The position numbers were made by a program, and so were the translations under genes. The notes below the pieces were generated by a model. It was given only the letters and a program-made list of their open reading frames with translations. It did not search any database and had not been told where the DNA came from. DNA of 64,000 nt from Gibbula magus (Eukaryota > Mollusca > Gastropoda > Trochida > Trochidae), in NCBI GenBank assembly GCA_936450465.1, contig OW388293.1, positions 44,990,482-45,054,481 of the forward strand. The letters are read 5' to 3'. The number at the start of each line of letters is the position of its first letter. Position 1 is the first letter of the stretch. Positions 10,185-22,200 of the stretch are shown here, one piece after another.

Positions 10185-12600
10185 ACCACCATTGTTCGAC
10201 TACGATTGTGTTCAGTTAAAGAGAGACAAGTTTAAACGTTTGAATATATACCGGAGATACAAATGTGATGAAAACTTGAATCAGTATCTGAGTGCTAAAT
10301 CTGATTTTAAGAGGTGCTGCAAATTCAAGAAACAGAAATATAACGAGAAGTTAACGAGGGACATTGAAGATACAGTGAAAACAAATGATTGCAAGAAATT
10401 TTGGAATAGTATCAAGAGTTTCTTGAGAAGTGGGAAAGGTGGCAGTGATATACAACCGGAAGTGTGGTTTGGGTATTTCCAGGAACTGTTGAATTCTGAT
10501 GGGACCGATACTGTTAACACGGAGTTTGAACAAATTGTACATGACTTTGTTCACAACCATAACTGTGAAAACTGCGATGGAATACCCGTGGATACAGACA
10601 TTTTATCTGATGAAATTTTAGAATCCGAAATTACTGATTCCATAAAATATCTAAAGAAAGGGAAAGCTCCAGGCGAGGACGGCATCCCACCGGAATTTCT
10701 GAAGGCTGACATGCTTCTATTATTGCCATATCTGCAATCTCTATTCAACAAAGTACTGGACACTGGAATCTTCCCGGAATCCTGGGTAGTCATAAATCTG
10801 GAAATAAGACGGATCCGAATAATTACCGTGGAATTTCCCTCCTAAATGTGCTGGGTAAAGTGTTTGCAACAATTCTAAAAAAAGGCTACGGGCATGGATT
10901 GAACTAAATGAACTAATATCAGAGTCACAAGCATTATTCAGAGAAGGATACCATAGACAACATTTTCGTTCTTCAGGCATTATGTACCAAATATTTGAGC
11001 AGACCGAAGGGCAGATTCTACGCTGCATTTATCGATTTAAAAAAAGCGTTCGATTTTATTCCAAGGAAGAAACTGCTTTATCTACTTCTACAACGTGGTT
11101 GCCATGGTAAATTGTATAGAGTCATCCAAAATATGTACAGTCATGTTATTTCTTGTGTTAAGGTTGATGATCAAAAAACTCCTCCTTTCACAACTACTTC
11201 AGGTGTCAGACAGGGGTGTGTATTAAGTCCCTTACTTTTTATATTCTATATCAACGAGCTCGTACGTGACATGTATTCTACCTGTGAACATGGAGTTTTC
11301 ATTTCCTCGTCGATAGAAGATATTATGCTACTTTTATTTGCCGATGACATTGTTACATTTTCATATACTGTTGTTGGACTTCAGAAACAGCTGAACTGTA
11401 TAACTGCATATTGTACTAAATGGGGACTGGAGATTAATATGGACAAACTAACATCATTGTATTTAGAAACGGCGGAATTGTTGCAAAGAGAGAATCGTGG
11501 ACTGTGTGCGGTAAACCAATCAAGATTGCAACCTATTATAAATACCTTGGAGTGATATTTTCCTGTGTGCTTAAATGGACAAAAGCTTGTCAAACACTGG
11601 TGTCGCAGGCGGAAAAAGCTGTGATACCTTTATACCAACTTTTCAAACAATGTAAAGATTTATCATTCTCCACAGCATGTAAATTATTTGACACCAAGAT
11701 ATCTCCAATACTGTTGTATTCATCTGAGATATGGGGCTTTACATACCAGACGTCAGTTGAGAAGTTCCATGCGTCCTACTTCAAGAGATTCTTAGGAGTT
11801 GGGAAATTCGCAGCAAACAAAGCTATTCTTGGAGAAACTGGCCGCTATACCGTACACATCAGTAGCCAATGTAAAGCAATGAATTATTGGCTCCGTCTTC
11901 TCCGATTAAACACCCAGAGATATCCACACAACAGCTATTTAATGTTGAAGCAACTGGACGATAATGGAAAGCCTACTTGGGTGTCAAGAGTACGAACATT
12001 ACTATTTCTTACAGGATATTCCTATGTTTGGCTGGCCCAGGATGTTGGAGACCCCAAACAATTTCTATACATGTTCAAACAACGGCTAATAGATATATAT
12101 TTACAAGACTGGCACTATTCTATCAACAGTTCAACCTTTCTGTAACACTACCGACAAGTGAAGCTGTCCCTTATACAAACTGAGAGATATATCACATCAC
12201 TAAACGATAAAGACTTAAGAAGAACCATTTGCAAGATTAGAATATCACTACATGACTTTGCCGTAAACAAGAAAAGACGAGGAAATGCCACTAATTCAAT
12301 CGATACATTGTGTCCGCATTGTCACTTAGGTACAGAAGATGAATTCCATGTATTATTTATTTGTAGTAAATATTCAACTTTAAGGTGTAGATTTTTACCA
12401 AACAATGTCAATATTACTAATCAAAATATGATCAATATGTTAAACAGTACAAATGTAAATGTCACCAAATCTGTTGCCTTATACCTCAAACATGTATTCA
12501 ATATCAGATCCCGCACGTGATCTCATTGTATTCTTTATTGTATCTGTACTTTAGGCCATGTGGCCAAACTACTGAATAAACAACGAATATTTGTGCATTA
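10185..12600 (+). mobile_element. Non-LTR retrotransposon, 5'-truncated, with broken RT ORF
   Basis: From about 10185 the plus strand reads as the endonuclease-RT linker (CKFKKQKYNEKL, KKFWNSIKSFL), then RT: KGKAPGEDGIPPEFLK, AAFIDLKKAFDFIP, TSGVRQGCVLSPLLF and the catalytic FADD (11337-11348). After it come YKYLGVIFS, SPILLYSSEIWG and a terminal CPHC-(x)n-H-(x)n-C zinc motif (about 12310-12365). The frame shifts near 10790, 10930, 11490 and 12145, so it is inactive. There is no endonuclease at the 5' side, fitting target-primed truncation. A short AT-rich 3' UTR (about 12520-12600) follows. Confidence 0.9.
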
Positions 12601-13390
12601 ACAATACTATTTCTATACTTAAACTCGCAAAATGTGAAAATGTGATATATTTCAACGAATATTGATAAGTGTGTCGCTTCATTCTATCCCATGCATGACT
12701 TTTGTATACAATAACGGTAATGCACGACGTGTATTGTAAGAAATCCACAGATGATTAAAGATTGTTTTTCATAGAATTTTTTCGGCTTTAATATGTTCCA
12801 ACTCACCACATGTGATGTCTACAATACAAATAAATTCACTCAGCTTGCATATTTTTCCCCAATCGCCAAATATATCATAATAACTAGTTTCAAATTAAAA
12901 TTGAGTAACATCATTATGCTTGAGCAGAAACCGAAACTGCACGTCCCATTTACATGCACAGTAGTTATGTGACCTATTAAACATTATCAACTCAAATTTG
13001 TCTTTTTGTCTGTTAAAAATAAGATTCCAAAATTACGTTGACCCATTGACGCGCGCCACACGCTCTGCATTGTCCGGTTTTCGATCAGAAATCACTACTT
13101 TTTCCTCCATATCGTCTATATGCTATGTCTACTATCATCAAAATGGTAGTTTTCGGTAACAGTCGATACTTCTCGATAAAGTATCGCTTATAACATTTGC
13201 AATATGTGACCCCCAACAACACAATGGATGTATCTTTAATAGCTGTAGAAATGTGTCTAATAAGTATATAACCTTTACCTCGAGTATAACACAAGTATGA
13301 CGTCAGGCTGTCAAAGAGCATATGCCGGCGAAGCAACTGTACACAGCTAGTACAGCAAATATACAGATACATTGTAAAGTGCTGATCAAG
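12601..13390. other. Intergenic DNA containing one dispersed repeat copy
   Basis: No gene recognised. Bases about 12920-13240 resemble 43065-43330: both hold a GACCTATTAA block, an ACGTT block, and TTGTCCGGTTTTCGATCAGA followed by ATCAC and CTACTTTT-like text. It is an unclassified interspersed repeat. Confidence 0.6.
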
Positions 13391-13392
13391 TC

Positions 13393-13625
13393 GTGTGATG
13401 TCATGATGACGAGAGATCTATTCAACACCTGACATCACACAATATATAGAGAATCTCACCCAAGTGTCTTCTGATATCAAATATATCAACACGAGTTGAT
13501 AAAAGTTACAAATATCCGAGGCTTGCCGAGGATATTTTTACTGTTATCAACGAGTGTTGATATATTTGATATCGTAAGACACGAGGGTGAGATTCTATTT
13601 ATCATCTAAAATCATTATTATTACG
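13393..13625. repeat. Foldback hairpin element (centre ~13523)
   Basis: A near-perfect inverted repeat: AGAATCTCACCC, GATATCAAATATATCAACAC and ATATCCGAGG on the left arm pair with CCGAGGATAT, GTGTTGATATATTTGATATC and GGTGAGATTCT on the right arm (about 13448-13598). The loop is 3-4 bases (TTG). A smaller inverted pair, GTGTGATGTCA and TGACATCACAC, sits just to the left (about 13393-13441). The middle resembles the hairpin at 8498-8665 (GAGG and CCTC around the centre, then T-run and A-run). Confidence 0.85.
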
Positions 13626-13659
13626 TTTCAGTGAAAATAGTGTTCATCTCTGAGCACAT

Positions 13660-13840
13660 CTTTGCCATTTGACTTCCAGTGCGGCGAGGTCATAGCATTG
13701 TGACGTCATCATGTTTATGACGTCATATGATTGTGATGTCATTACACGATGATGTAAATGCATTGTGATGTCATGTAGTTGACGGTGACAGGGCATTGTG
13801 CAAAATCTACTGCCAAAACGATATCTCCTAGGAGATATCG
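13660..13840. repeat. Cluster of TGACGTCA/TGATGTCA motifs and a 22-bp palindrome
   Basis: Between about 13698 and 13780 the motifs GTGACGTCAT, TGACGTCATA and GTGATGTCAT (twice) recur about every 20-40 bp in an imperfect repeat. TGACGTCA is also the CRE/ATF core, but no gene start is near, so repeat origin is more likely. CGATATCTCC-TAGGAGATATCG at 13819-13840 is a perfect palindrome. Confidence 0.55.
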
Positions 13841-13969
13841 CTTGATCTCCCACAAGCGATATAAGACGCGAGTCTTCTCCTGCTTACAGATTAATAATGG
13901 ACTTTTACAGTTTCTTTATAATTTGATTTCACAGATACATTTACAGACATAATGAATTGAACAGATATG

Positions 13970-14330
13970 TGCATAACGCATTTAACATGTAGCATACACG
14001 TTGCCGTGTTTTGAGAAATCACATGGCATTTAAATGTATTGTTTTGTATTGAAACGCATAACGCATGTAACATAATTTAGCATAAACATTGATATCTTGA
14101 GAAATCACATAGCATTTAAATGTTTTGTTTTGTATTGAAACGCATAACGCAGTTAACATTAGCATACACACTGATATCCGGTGAAAGCATTATATATATA
14201 CACCAATTAAATGTACTGTTTTGTATTTAAACGCATAACGCATTTAACATTAGCATAGGCTTACACGTTGATATCTGGAGAAAGCACATACCATTTAAAT
14301 GTACCATTATGTATTGAAAATAATAAACTT
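13970..14330. repeat. Tandem repeat, period ~85-90 bp, 4 copies
   Basis: Units starting with CGCATAACGCA and containing TTAACAT, GATATC, GAAA, CATTTAAATGT and TGTATTGAAA follow one another at about 13975, 14057, 14142 and 14232. Copies differ by substitutions and short indels. Confidence 0.85.
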
Positions 14331-15815
14331 ATTGTGCATAGGTGATATCATACAAACATACATCATGAGACTGTCATACTGCACTCAGTGACCTTATAAC
14401 CTACTGTACACTGAGGCGACTTACCCAATGTACCCCTGTTACCCAGCCTTTTATATTGAATAAAACTCAAAGCAAGACTAGGCCAAGACTGAGAGGTTCA
14501 ATAAAAATGAAGAGAATTCAGAGATACATTAGTTTACCGTCACGATGTGACAGGATGTTCACTTAAAACTTGAACTATTAAATTGTGTAGGAACTAAAGC
14601 AATAGCAGCAAGTACACGCGTTAATGTAAATCCTTTATTTCTTAGGTTAAGTCTTGTATACACAGAGTGTGACCAACATGATATTACCTAGATAGTTCGC
14701 AATTCTTGTCAGTACGCGACCTGACGGTGCCTGAGTGTTAATGTTTAGAAGGAGGCAGTCAAGATATTAGTTCAAATTTATTTTATTTATTTTCAAAAAA
14801 TAAATGTAACATTCTTGTTGAAATAACCACTCATCTTCCATTGGCAAAAACATATTTACATCCTTAATAAACATAAATACATGTTTATTTGTACCTTATA
14901 ACATGTAAATTGTTTATTACACGCACACTTACAGACCATTCCTCAATAATGTGTGTATTGTTTCATTCAAACGTTTTGACAAAACGTTAGGTGACATATA
15001 ACAAATAGCATTAAAGCATGAAAAAGTTATATGAATATTCTATAGTAAATATAACAATATATAAACAGAACCTAAAACAAACGAATATGAACAAACACTA
15101 ATCAAGGAACTCCAACTTGCTTACATGATCAAAAATATGAACTCACACTGTACTTCAGCAGTAGATGGCGTTATAAAAAAATGAATCCACAAATAACAAC
15201 AATATAAGAACACTATCTTCTTTCTATGGTATGTACATGAAATCATACTTCAGGTGGCGGATCTTGAAATTGGACAGGGCGGTTAGCCTTTGGGGTCCGT
15301 AAAATTTACATGCACAAAATGGTGGGATTTTCAAACTATTTTCTAGAAGAAGGGGCGATGCAGAATGAGGTCACTTTATGAATATACATGTATAACTCCA
15401 TCACTATATTTATATAGGCGATGTTTGTAAGAGAAGATGGTTGACATTGATATCATAATCTATATGGCGTAGCATCGCATCTGCAACTAAAGACTGTTGT
15501 AAAGTTGTCCTCCCTCTTCTTTAACATTCACCTAATGCTGAATTGGTATAAATACTGTTTCAGAACCGTATGTCTGCATGTACTATACAGCATAGGAAAA
15601 TCTTGTTCATTAAAATGGACATTTAGTAGAATCCTTTGTCAAAGAACTCATTTTATTTTATTCAAATGGGAATTAAGTGGAAACATCGTGAAGTAAACCT
15701 AAAATACCTAGAGCAATAGAACAAGCATATGTAAGGAAATATTCGAAAATCAACCAAGGGGTGTTAAAGGCATTACGGAATAACGTTCGCATAAGAAGCA
15801 TCGAATATCTTCATT
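14331..15815. other. Intergenic DNA, nothing recognised
   Basis: AT-rich sequence without a convincing coding frame, tRNA-like box or strong inverted repeat. It leads into the 52-bp satellite. Degenerate copies of that unit seem to begin near 15750. Confidence 0.5.
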
Positions 15816-15819
15816 CCAA

Positions 15820-18740
15820 GGGGCATTAAGTAGCAACATGCGTTAAGGAAAAATCAAACGTTTTCCTTCCGTGGGGCATTAAGTAGTAATATTCGTAAAG
15901 GAAGCATCAATGACTTGCTTCCAAGAAACTTTAAGTAGTAACATTTGTAAAGGAAGCATCAATGACTTGCTTCCAAGAAACTTTAAGTAGTAACATTCGT
16001 AAAGGAAGCATCAATGACTTGCTTCCAAGAAACTTTAAGTAGTAACATTCGTAAAGGAAGCATCAATGACTTGCTTCCAAGAAACTTTAAGTAGTAACAT
16101 TCGTAAAGGAAGCATCAATGACTTGCTTCCAAGAAACTTTAAGTAGTAATATTCGTAAAGGAAGCATCAATGACTTGCTTCCAAGAAACTTTAAGTAGTA
16201 ATATTCGTAAAGGAAGCATCAATGACTTGCTTCCAAGAAACTTTAAGTAGTAATATTCGTAAAGGAAGCATCAATGACTTGCTTCCAAGAAAATTTAAGT
16301 AGTAATATTCGTAAAGGAAGCATCAATGACTTGCTTCCAAGAAAATTTAAGTAGTAACATTCGTAAGGGAAGCATCAATGGCTTGCTTCCAAGAAACTTA
16401 AAGTAGTAATATTCGTAAAGGAAAGCATCAATGGCTTGCTTCCAAGAAACTTTAAGTAGCAACATTCGTAAAGGAAGCATCAATGGCTTGCTTCCAAGAG
16501 ACTTTAAGTAGTAACATTCGTAAAGGAAGCATCAATGGCTTGCTTCCAAGAAACTTTGAGTAGTAATATTCGTAAAGGAAGCATCAATGGCTTGCTTCCA
16601 AGAAACTTTAAGTAGTAACATTCGTAAAGGAAGCATCAATGACTTGCTTCCAAGAGATTTAAGTAGTAACATTCGTAAAGGAAGCATCAATGACTTGCTT
16701 CCAAGAAACTTTAAGTAGTAATATTCGTAAAGGAAGCATCAATGGCTTGCTTCCAAGAAACTTTAAGTAGTAACATTCGTAAAGGAAGCATCAATGGCTT
16801 GCTTCCAAGAGACTTTAAGTAATAATAATATAATATTCGTAAAGGAAGCATCAATGGCTTGCTTCCAAGAAACTTAAAGTAGTAATATTCGTAAAAGAAG
16901 CATCAATGACTTGCTTCCAAGAAACTTTAAGTAGCAACATTCGTAAAGGAAGCATCAATGGCTTGCTTCCAAGAAACTTTAAGTAGTAACATTCGTAAAG
17001 GAAGCATCAATGGCTTGCTTCCAAGAAACTTTAAGTAGTAATATTCGTAAAGGAAGCATCAATGGCTTGCTTCCAAGAAACTTTAAGTAGTAACATTCGT
17101 AAAGGAAGCATCAATGACTTGCTTCCAAGAGATTTAAGTAGTAATTATATAATATTCGTAAAGGAAGCATCAGTGGCTTGCTTCCAAGAAACTTTAAGTA
17201 GTAATATTCGTAAGGAAAGCATCAATGGCTTGCTTCCAAGAAAATTTAAGTAGTAATATTCGTAAAGGAAGCATCAATGGCTTGCTTCCAAGAAACTTTA
17301 AGTAGTAACATTCGTAAAGGAAGCATCAATGGCTTGCTTCCAAGAAACTTTGAGTAGTAATATTCGTAAAGGAAGCATCAATGGCTTGCTTCCAAGAAAC
17401 TTTAAGTAGTAACATTCGTAAAGGAAGCATCAATGACTTGCTTCCAAGAGATTTAAGTAGTAATTATATAATATTCGTAAAGGAAGCATCAGTGGCTTGC
17501 TTCCAAGAAACTTTAAGTAGTAATATTCGTAAGGAAAGCATCAATGGCTTGCTTCCAAGAAAATTTAAGTAGTAATATTCGTAAAGGAAGCATCAATGAC
17601 TTGCTTCCAAGAAACTTTAAGTAGTAACATTCGTAAGGGAAGCATCAATGGCTTGCTTCCAAGAAACTTAAAGTAGTAACATTCGTAAAGGAAAGCATCA
17701 ATGGCTTGCTTCCAAGAAACTTTAAGTAGCAACATTCGTAAAGGAAGCATCAATGGCTTGCTTCCAAGAGACTTTAAGTAGTAACATTCGTAAAGGAAGC
17801 ATCAATGGCTTGCTTCCAAGAAACTTTGAGTAGTAATATTCGTAAAGGAAGCATCAATGGCTTGCTTCCAAGAAACTTTAAGTAGTAACATTCGTAAAGG
17901 AAGCATCAATGACTTGCTTCCAAGAGATTTAAGTAGTAACATTCGTAAAGGAAGCATCAATGACTTGCTTCCAAGAAACTTTAAGTAGTAATATTCGTAA
18001 AGGAAGCATCAATGGCTTGCTTCCAAGAAACTTTAAGTAGTAACATTCGTAAAGGAAGCATCAATGGCTTGCTTCCAAGAGACTTTAAGTAATAATAATA
18101 TAATATTCGTAAAGGAAGCATCAATGGCTTGCTTCCAAGAAACTTAAAGTAGTAATATTCGTAAAAGAAGCATCAATGACTTGCTTCCAAGAAACTTTAA
18201 GTAGCAACATTCGTAAAGGAAGCATCAATGGCTTGCTTCCAAGAAACTTTAAGTAGTAACATTCGTAAAGGAAGCATCAATGGCTTGCTTCCAAGAAACT
18301 TTGAGTAGTAATATTCGTAAAGGAAGCATCAATGGCTTGCTTCCAAGAAACTTTAAGTAGTAACATTCGTAAAGGAAGCATCAATGACTTGCTTCCAAGA
18401 GATTTAAGTAGTAATTATATAATATTCGTAAAGGAAGCATCAGTGGCTTGCTTCCAAGAAACTTTAAGTAGTAATATTCGTAAGGAAAGCATCAATGGCT
18501 TGCTTCCAAGAAACTTTAAGTAGTAATATTCGTAAAGGAAGCAGCAATAACTTGCTTCCAAGAAACTTTAAGTAGTTACATTCGTAAGGGAAGCATCAAT
18601 GACTTGCTTCCAAGAAACTTTAAGTAGCAACATTCGTAAAGGAAGCATCAATGGTTTGCTTCTAAGAAACTTTAAGTAGTTATATTCGTAAAGGAAGCAT
18701 CAATGGTTTGCTTCCAAGAAACTTTAAGTAGTAATATTCG
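15820..18740. repeat. 52-bp satellite array, ~55 copies, with higher-order repeats
   Basis: The unit contains GTAGTAACATTCGTAAAGG, then AAGCATCAATGRCTTGCTTCC, then AAGAAACTTTAA. Successive GAAGCATC positions, for example 15901, 15953 and 16005, are 52 bp apart. Each unit can form a 7-bp stem (GGAAGCA with TGCTTCC, 9-base loop). Variant markers show higher-order duplication: the ATAATAATATAAT variant at 16821 recurs at 18091 (offset 1270), and the TAATTATATAAT variant at 17141 recurs at 17460 (319) and 18411 (1270). Short frames of about 63 codons in the array are repeat artefacts, since 52 is not a multiple of 3. The array lies 3' of the receptor-like gene. Confidence 0.95.
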
Positions 18741-18911
18741 GTGCATCGAATTTCTACCTCTCAGGAAGTTTTAAGTAGCAACATTCGTCCAGAGAGCATT
18801 GTTACATTGGTACAAGTACAATTTGTAAATACTCCGATTTTGGTTCTACTAAAAAATAATTGAAATATGAAAATGTAGCAAAATATGCTTAAAGAAAACG
18901 ATGGAAGTCCA

Positions 18912-19248
18912 TCACAAGCGTGTGACTTCAAGATTTTCTGGTTTGATTTGTCTAACACTATTCTGCCCAGCAGACATTTTGGCAATGTTTCCATTTGCAT
19001 AAATCGAACTTTGTGGCCGTTTTAAACTGGGTTTGAGTTTGTTCGTGACACCATTAACAGTACTGTAGTAATTCTCAGTCTCGTCCCCTGGCAGCCTGTC
19101 AGGCAGTTTGACGTCATCGTATATCCGGGTACTGTAGCCTATACTGGGGTATGGAGACCTGGTGAACTTCTTGTAGCGCTGACCACCGTATATGTTCGTG
19201 TTGTAGTACGACTCGTCAAAGTTTGCCCTTTTCGCTTTCTTGTGTTTC
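18912..19248 (-). CDS. Receptor-like gene exon 8: Tyr-rich cytoplasmic tail
   Basis: 337 bases from a CTCTTTCAG acceptor to TGA at 18914-18912. The 111-residue tail begins WKHKKAKRANFDESYYNTN and has several Tyr motifs: YYNT, IYDDV, YYSTV and YANG. YxxV and YxN patterns can act as SH2-binding or sorting sites once phosphorylated (family knowledge, not shown here). No classical ITIM was found. Confidence 0.8.
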
Positions 19249-22200
19249 CTGAAAGAGTGAAAAACTATTTGGTTAGAAGAATTGGGATTAAGTTCTAGGT
19301 ATAGATCTTTTTAAATGTGTTTTAAGTTAAAGATGCTTTGTTTGAATAATTTGTTCTTGTCATAGAATGAATCTTCTTCAAGTTCTGCTCGTATCGCTTT
19401 CCTGAAAGAGTGAAATATGCAAATTGCCTGTATATACCTAATATACATATACTTCACTGGTTATGTTTCAGGGATGTCCATTCAACAAACACACCTTGTT
19501 GAATAGCCAATTTAACATAATAAAAACGATAAGATTAGTTTGTTAACATGGATCGCAAACACCACATACAACATGCATGCACATCAAGTAACGCGTCGTC
19601 AAACATTAATCTTTAGGAATTATAAATGAAATTGAGATGGGATTCATTTGACACAACATTTCCGTCCTGCTCCATCAGTGAGTTTGTGTCCGCTACCCTA
19701 CTACAATTCCCTGATTCTCTAAGCTTAATAACTCCCGTGTGACTCTAAGTAACCAGACAATGAAAGAAGCTAAATTCAAGCAATATTGGCAGTATCTGGA
19801 TGAAAGGACCGAGGAGCGATCATTCAAATTATTGCCGGTCAAATTACGTGTTTTATATACCAACAACAGCAAAACAACAGCCATCAGAAGATGACATATC
19901 CCACCGGTCCCTCATAATTTGTAAAACGTTTCCATGGAAACGAAAAAAATAATTTTTAAACAATCTGAAAATATCAAAAGGCACCACTCCAGTAAATGTG
20001 TAATATGTGAAGTTTCAGAAAGATATGATAAATGGTTTTCGAGTTCTGCTCCGGAAACGAAATGATTACGGACGGACAGACGGACAGACGGACGGGGTGA
20101 TGACAATATCCCACGGTATTACATACCGGTGGGATAATGAGAGTTATTTGGCTCAGGGAATCATTGTATTAAAGTAGGAAAGTGGAAGTATATTATTTCC
20201 GCAGATTTGTAATTTTGGAAATATGATCATTCTATATGATTAAAACTTGTTTTATAACATCATGGATATATGACAGTGAAACTATTTGGTTTTTGATTTA
20301 CATCAAACTCAAGTTCAATTAATTTGACAATGAACCAGTCACCCAAAGTGATTTCAACCATTCTTTGGTCTGATGTAATCCATCTTACCAAACTGACAAC
20401 TGTTACTAATAAAACGTATTAAATTACTATATGTGCATCTGGAATAAAACTCACCATTTTAGGAAGCCGAGGAATGCACAGAGCAAGGAGAAGAGGGTGA
20501 GCCCGACCACCAGACCAATGATGAGGTTTCTATCTACAGCCGTGTAGGGGTCTGCAACAGAAACATCTGGATCTAAACTGGTGTCAATTGTTAAACATTC
20601 CACCTTCTGTTTAATTGTAGAAAGTTGATACGTTTGATGGTTCATATGGCTTATATGTTGACACGAATGTCTCGGTGTTTCAAAAGATATTATTTAGCAA
20701 ATTTATCTCAGAAAAAGGATACGAAATGTTTGTATTTATATAGTGGACAAAGACGTGCTTCTTTAAAAGACTTAATGTATTATAACAGAGGTATTCCTAC
20801 AATGATCTGTTTCTCAAAAAGACACAGGTAAGTATTGGATTCGACCAACTGAACTAAAGTGACACAAGGAAATCCCACTCTGCAACATAGATGTAACGAA
20901 AACAGTCTGAAGTAAATATGCTTTCAGCAATATCAACATTAATAAAAGTACCTGGTTTAGGACCGACATCTTGCCCGCCAGTGACACCTGGGTCAGCAGC
21001 TGAAAAACAGAAAACATTACAGTGTGTACATGGTTTTCACAGGGCCATTGACGGATCACGTAAAGTATTTAATATCAACAGAACTTGGTTTCATATCCTA
21101 GAAAAGACATGGCAGGAGCAAACCTGTTAAACTTTTCAAACATGTTAACGACACAATTAATACATTCCAGTGTGGAAAACACGGATATGTGCACATGTGC
21201 TCGTATCGATTATATTCAACTGTATTGGTGATGATGTACAATATTAGTGGAGTGACTATCAACGTTGTTAATAGAAGTGCTTAAATGTAATGTAATTAAA
21301 CGGGTCTTTTACCACATGTGCACATGCCATAGTTTCAGTTACCATTATTTCAACTCCAGTATTTATAGTATTTAAGGTATGGACAATCTGACTTTTTTAA
21401 TGCCGAAAATTAAACGAATAAAATGGGTTATCAATATATTAAGTATTACACAATATATGCAATATAACTTGTATATCCTGTCTACGTTGACCAATGCATG
21501 TCGCGTGGTCTTCACAGTGACCTCCACCTTCCATAATCTCAACCAATGAAAGACTCACTTTCATTCGATTTCCTAGCGTCGCCTTGGGTTGACTTGAGTG
21601 AAAGCACACGTCTCTTGCTGATCAGTAGCGAGGTTCGAATATTAGGTAAGATCACATTACATGAGATTGTTAAAATTGCAGGACTGATAACAACCTACCA
21701 CATAGCATATAAATAATGATATCAACTTACAGGTATCTGTTGTTGTTGCCATTGTTGTCGTCGTTTTGGTCGTTGTATCCGGTGCTGGAGTCATTGTTGT
21801 AGTTGGTGGTTTAGTTGTGGTAGTAAGGTTGAAATTTTGTATAGTAGTTGTAGGTATCAGAGTTGTAGTTGCTGTTGTGGTGGTTGTTGTAGTTGTTGTC
21901 GTTGTCGTTGGTGGTGGACTTGGAGTTATTGTAGTCGTTGATGTGGTAGTTGTTGTTGTAGGACGCGGTGTTGTTGTAGTTGGAGGACGGGGGGTTGTTG
22001 TAGTTGTAGGAGGCGGTGTTGTTGTTATAGGAGGCGGGGTTGTTGTAGCAGGCGGGGTTGTTGTAGTTGTAGGAGGCGGTGTTGTTGTAGGAGGCGGGGT
22101 TGTTGTAGTTGTAGGAGGCGGGGTTGTTGTTGTAGGAGGCGGGGTTGTTGTAGTTTGAGGACGCGGTGTTGTTGTTATAGGAGGCGGAGTTGTTGTAGTT

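Noticed and set aside
16295..18523. Repeated ~63-codon frames (MACFQETL... and MMLPLRML...)
   Set aside because: They follow the 52-bp satellite. Since 52 is not a multiple of 3, frames persist only by chance, and identical copies reflect higher-order duplication.
21766..22158. Val/Gly-rich frame on the plus strand
   Set aside because: Shadow of the Thr/Pro mucin exon, which has matching splice sites and phase on the minus strand.
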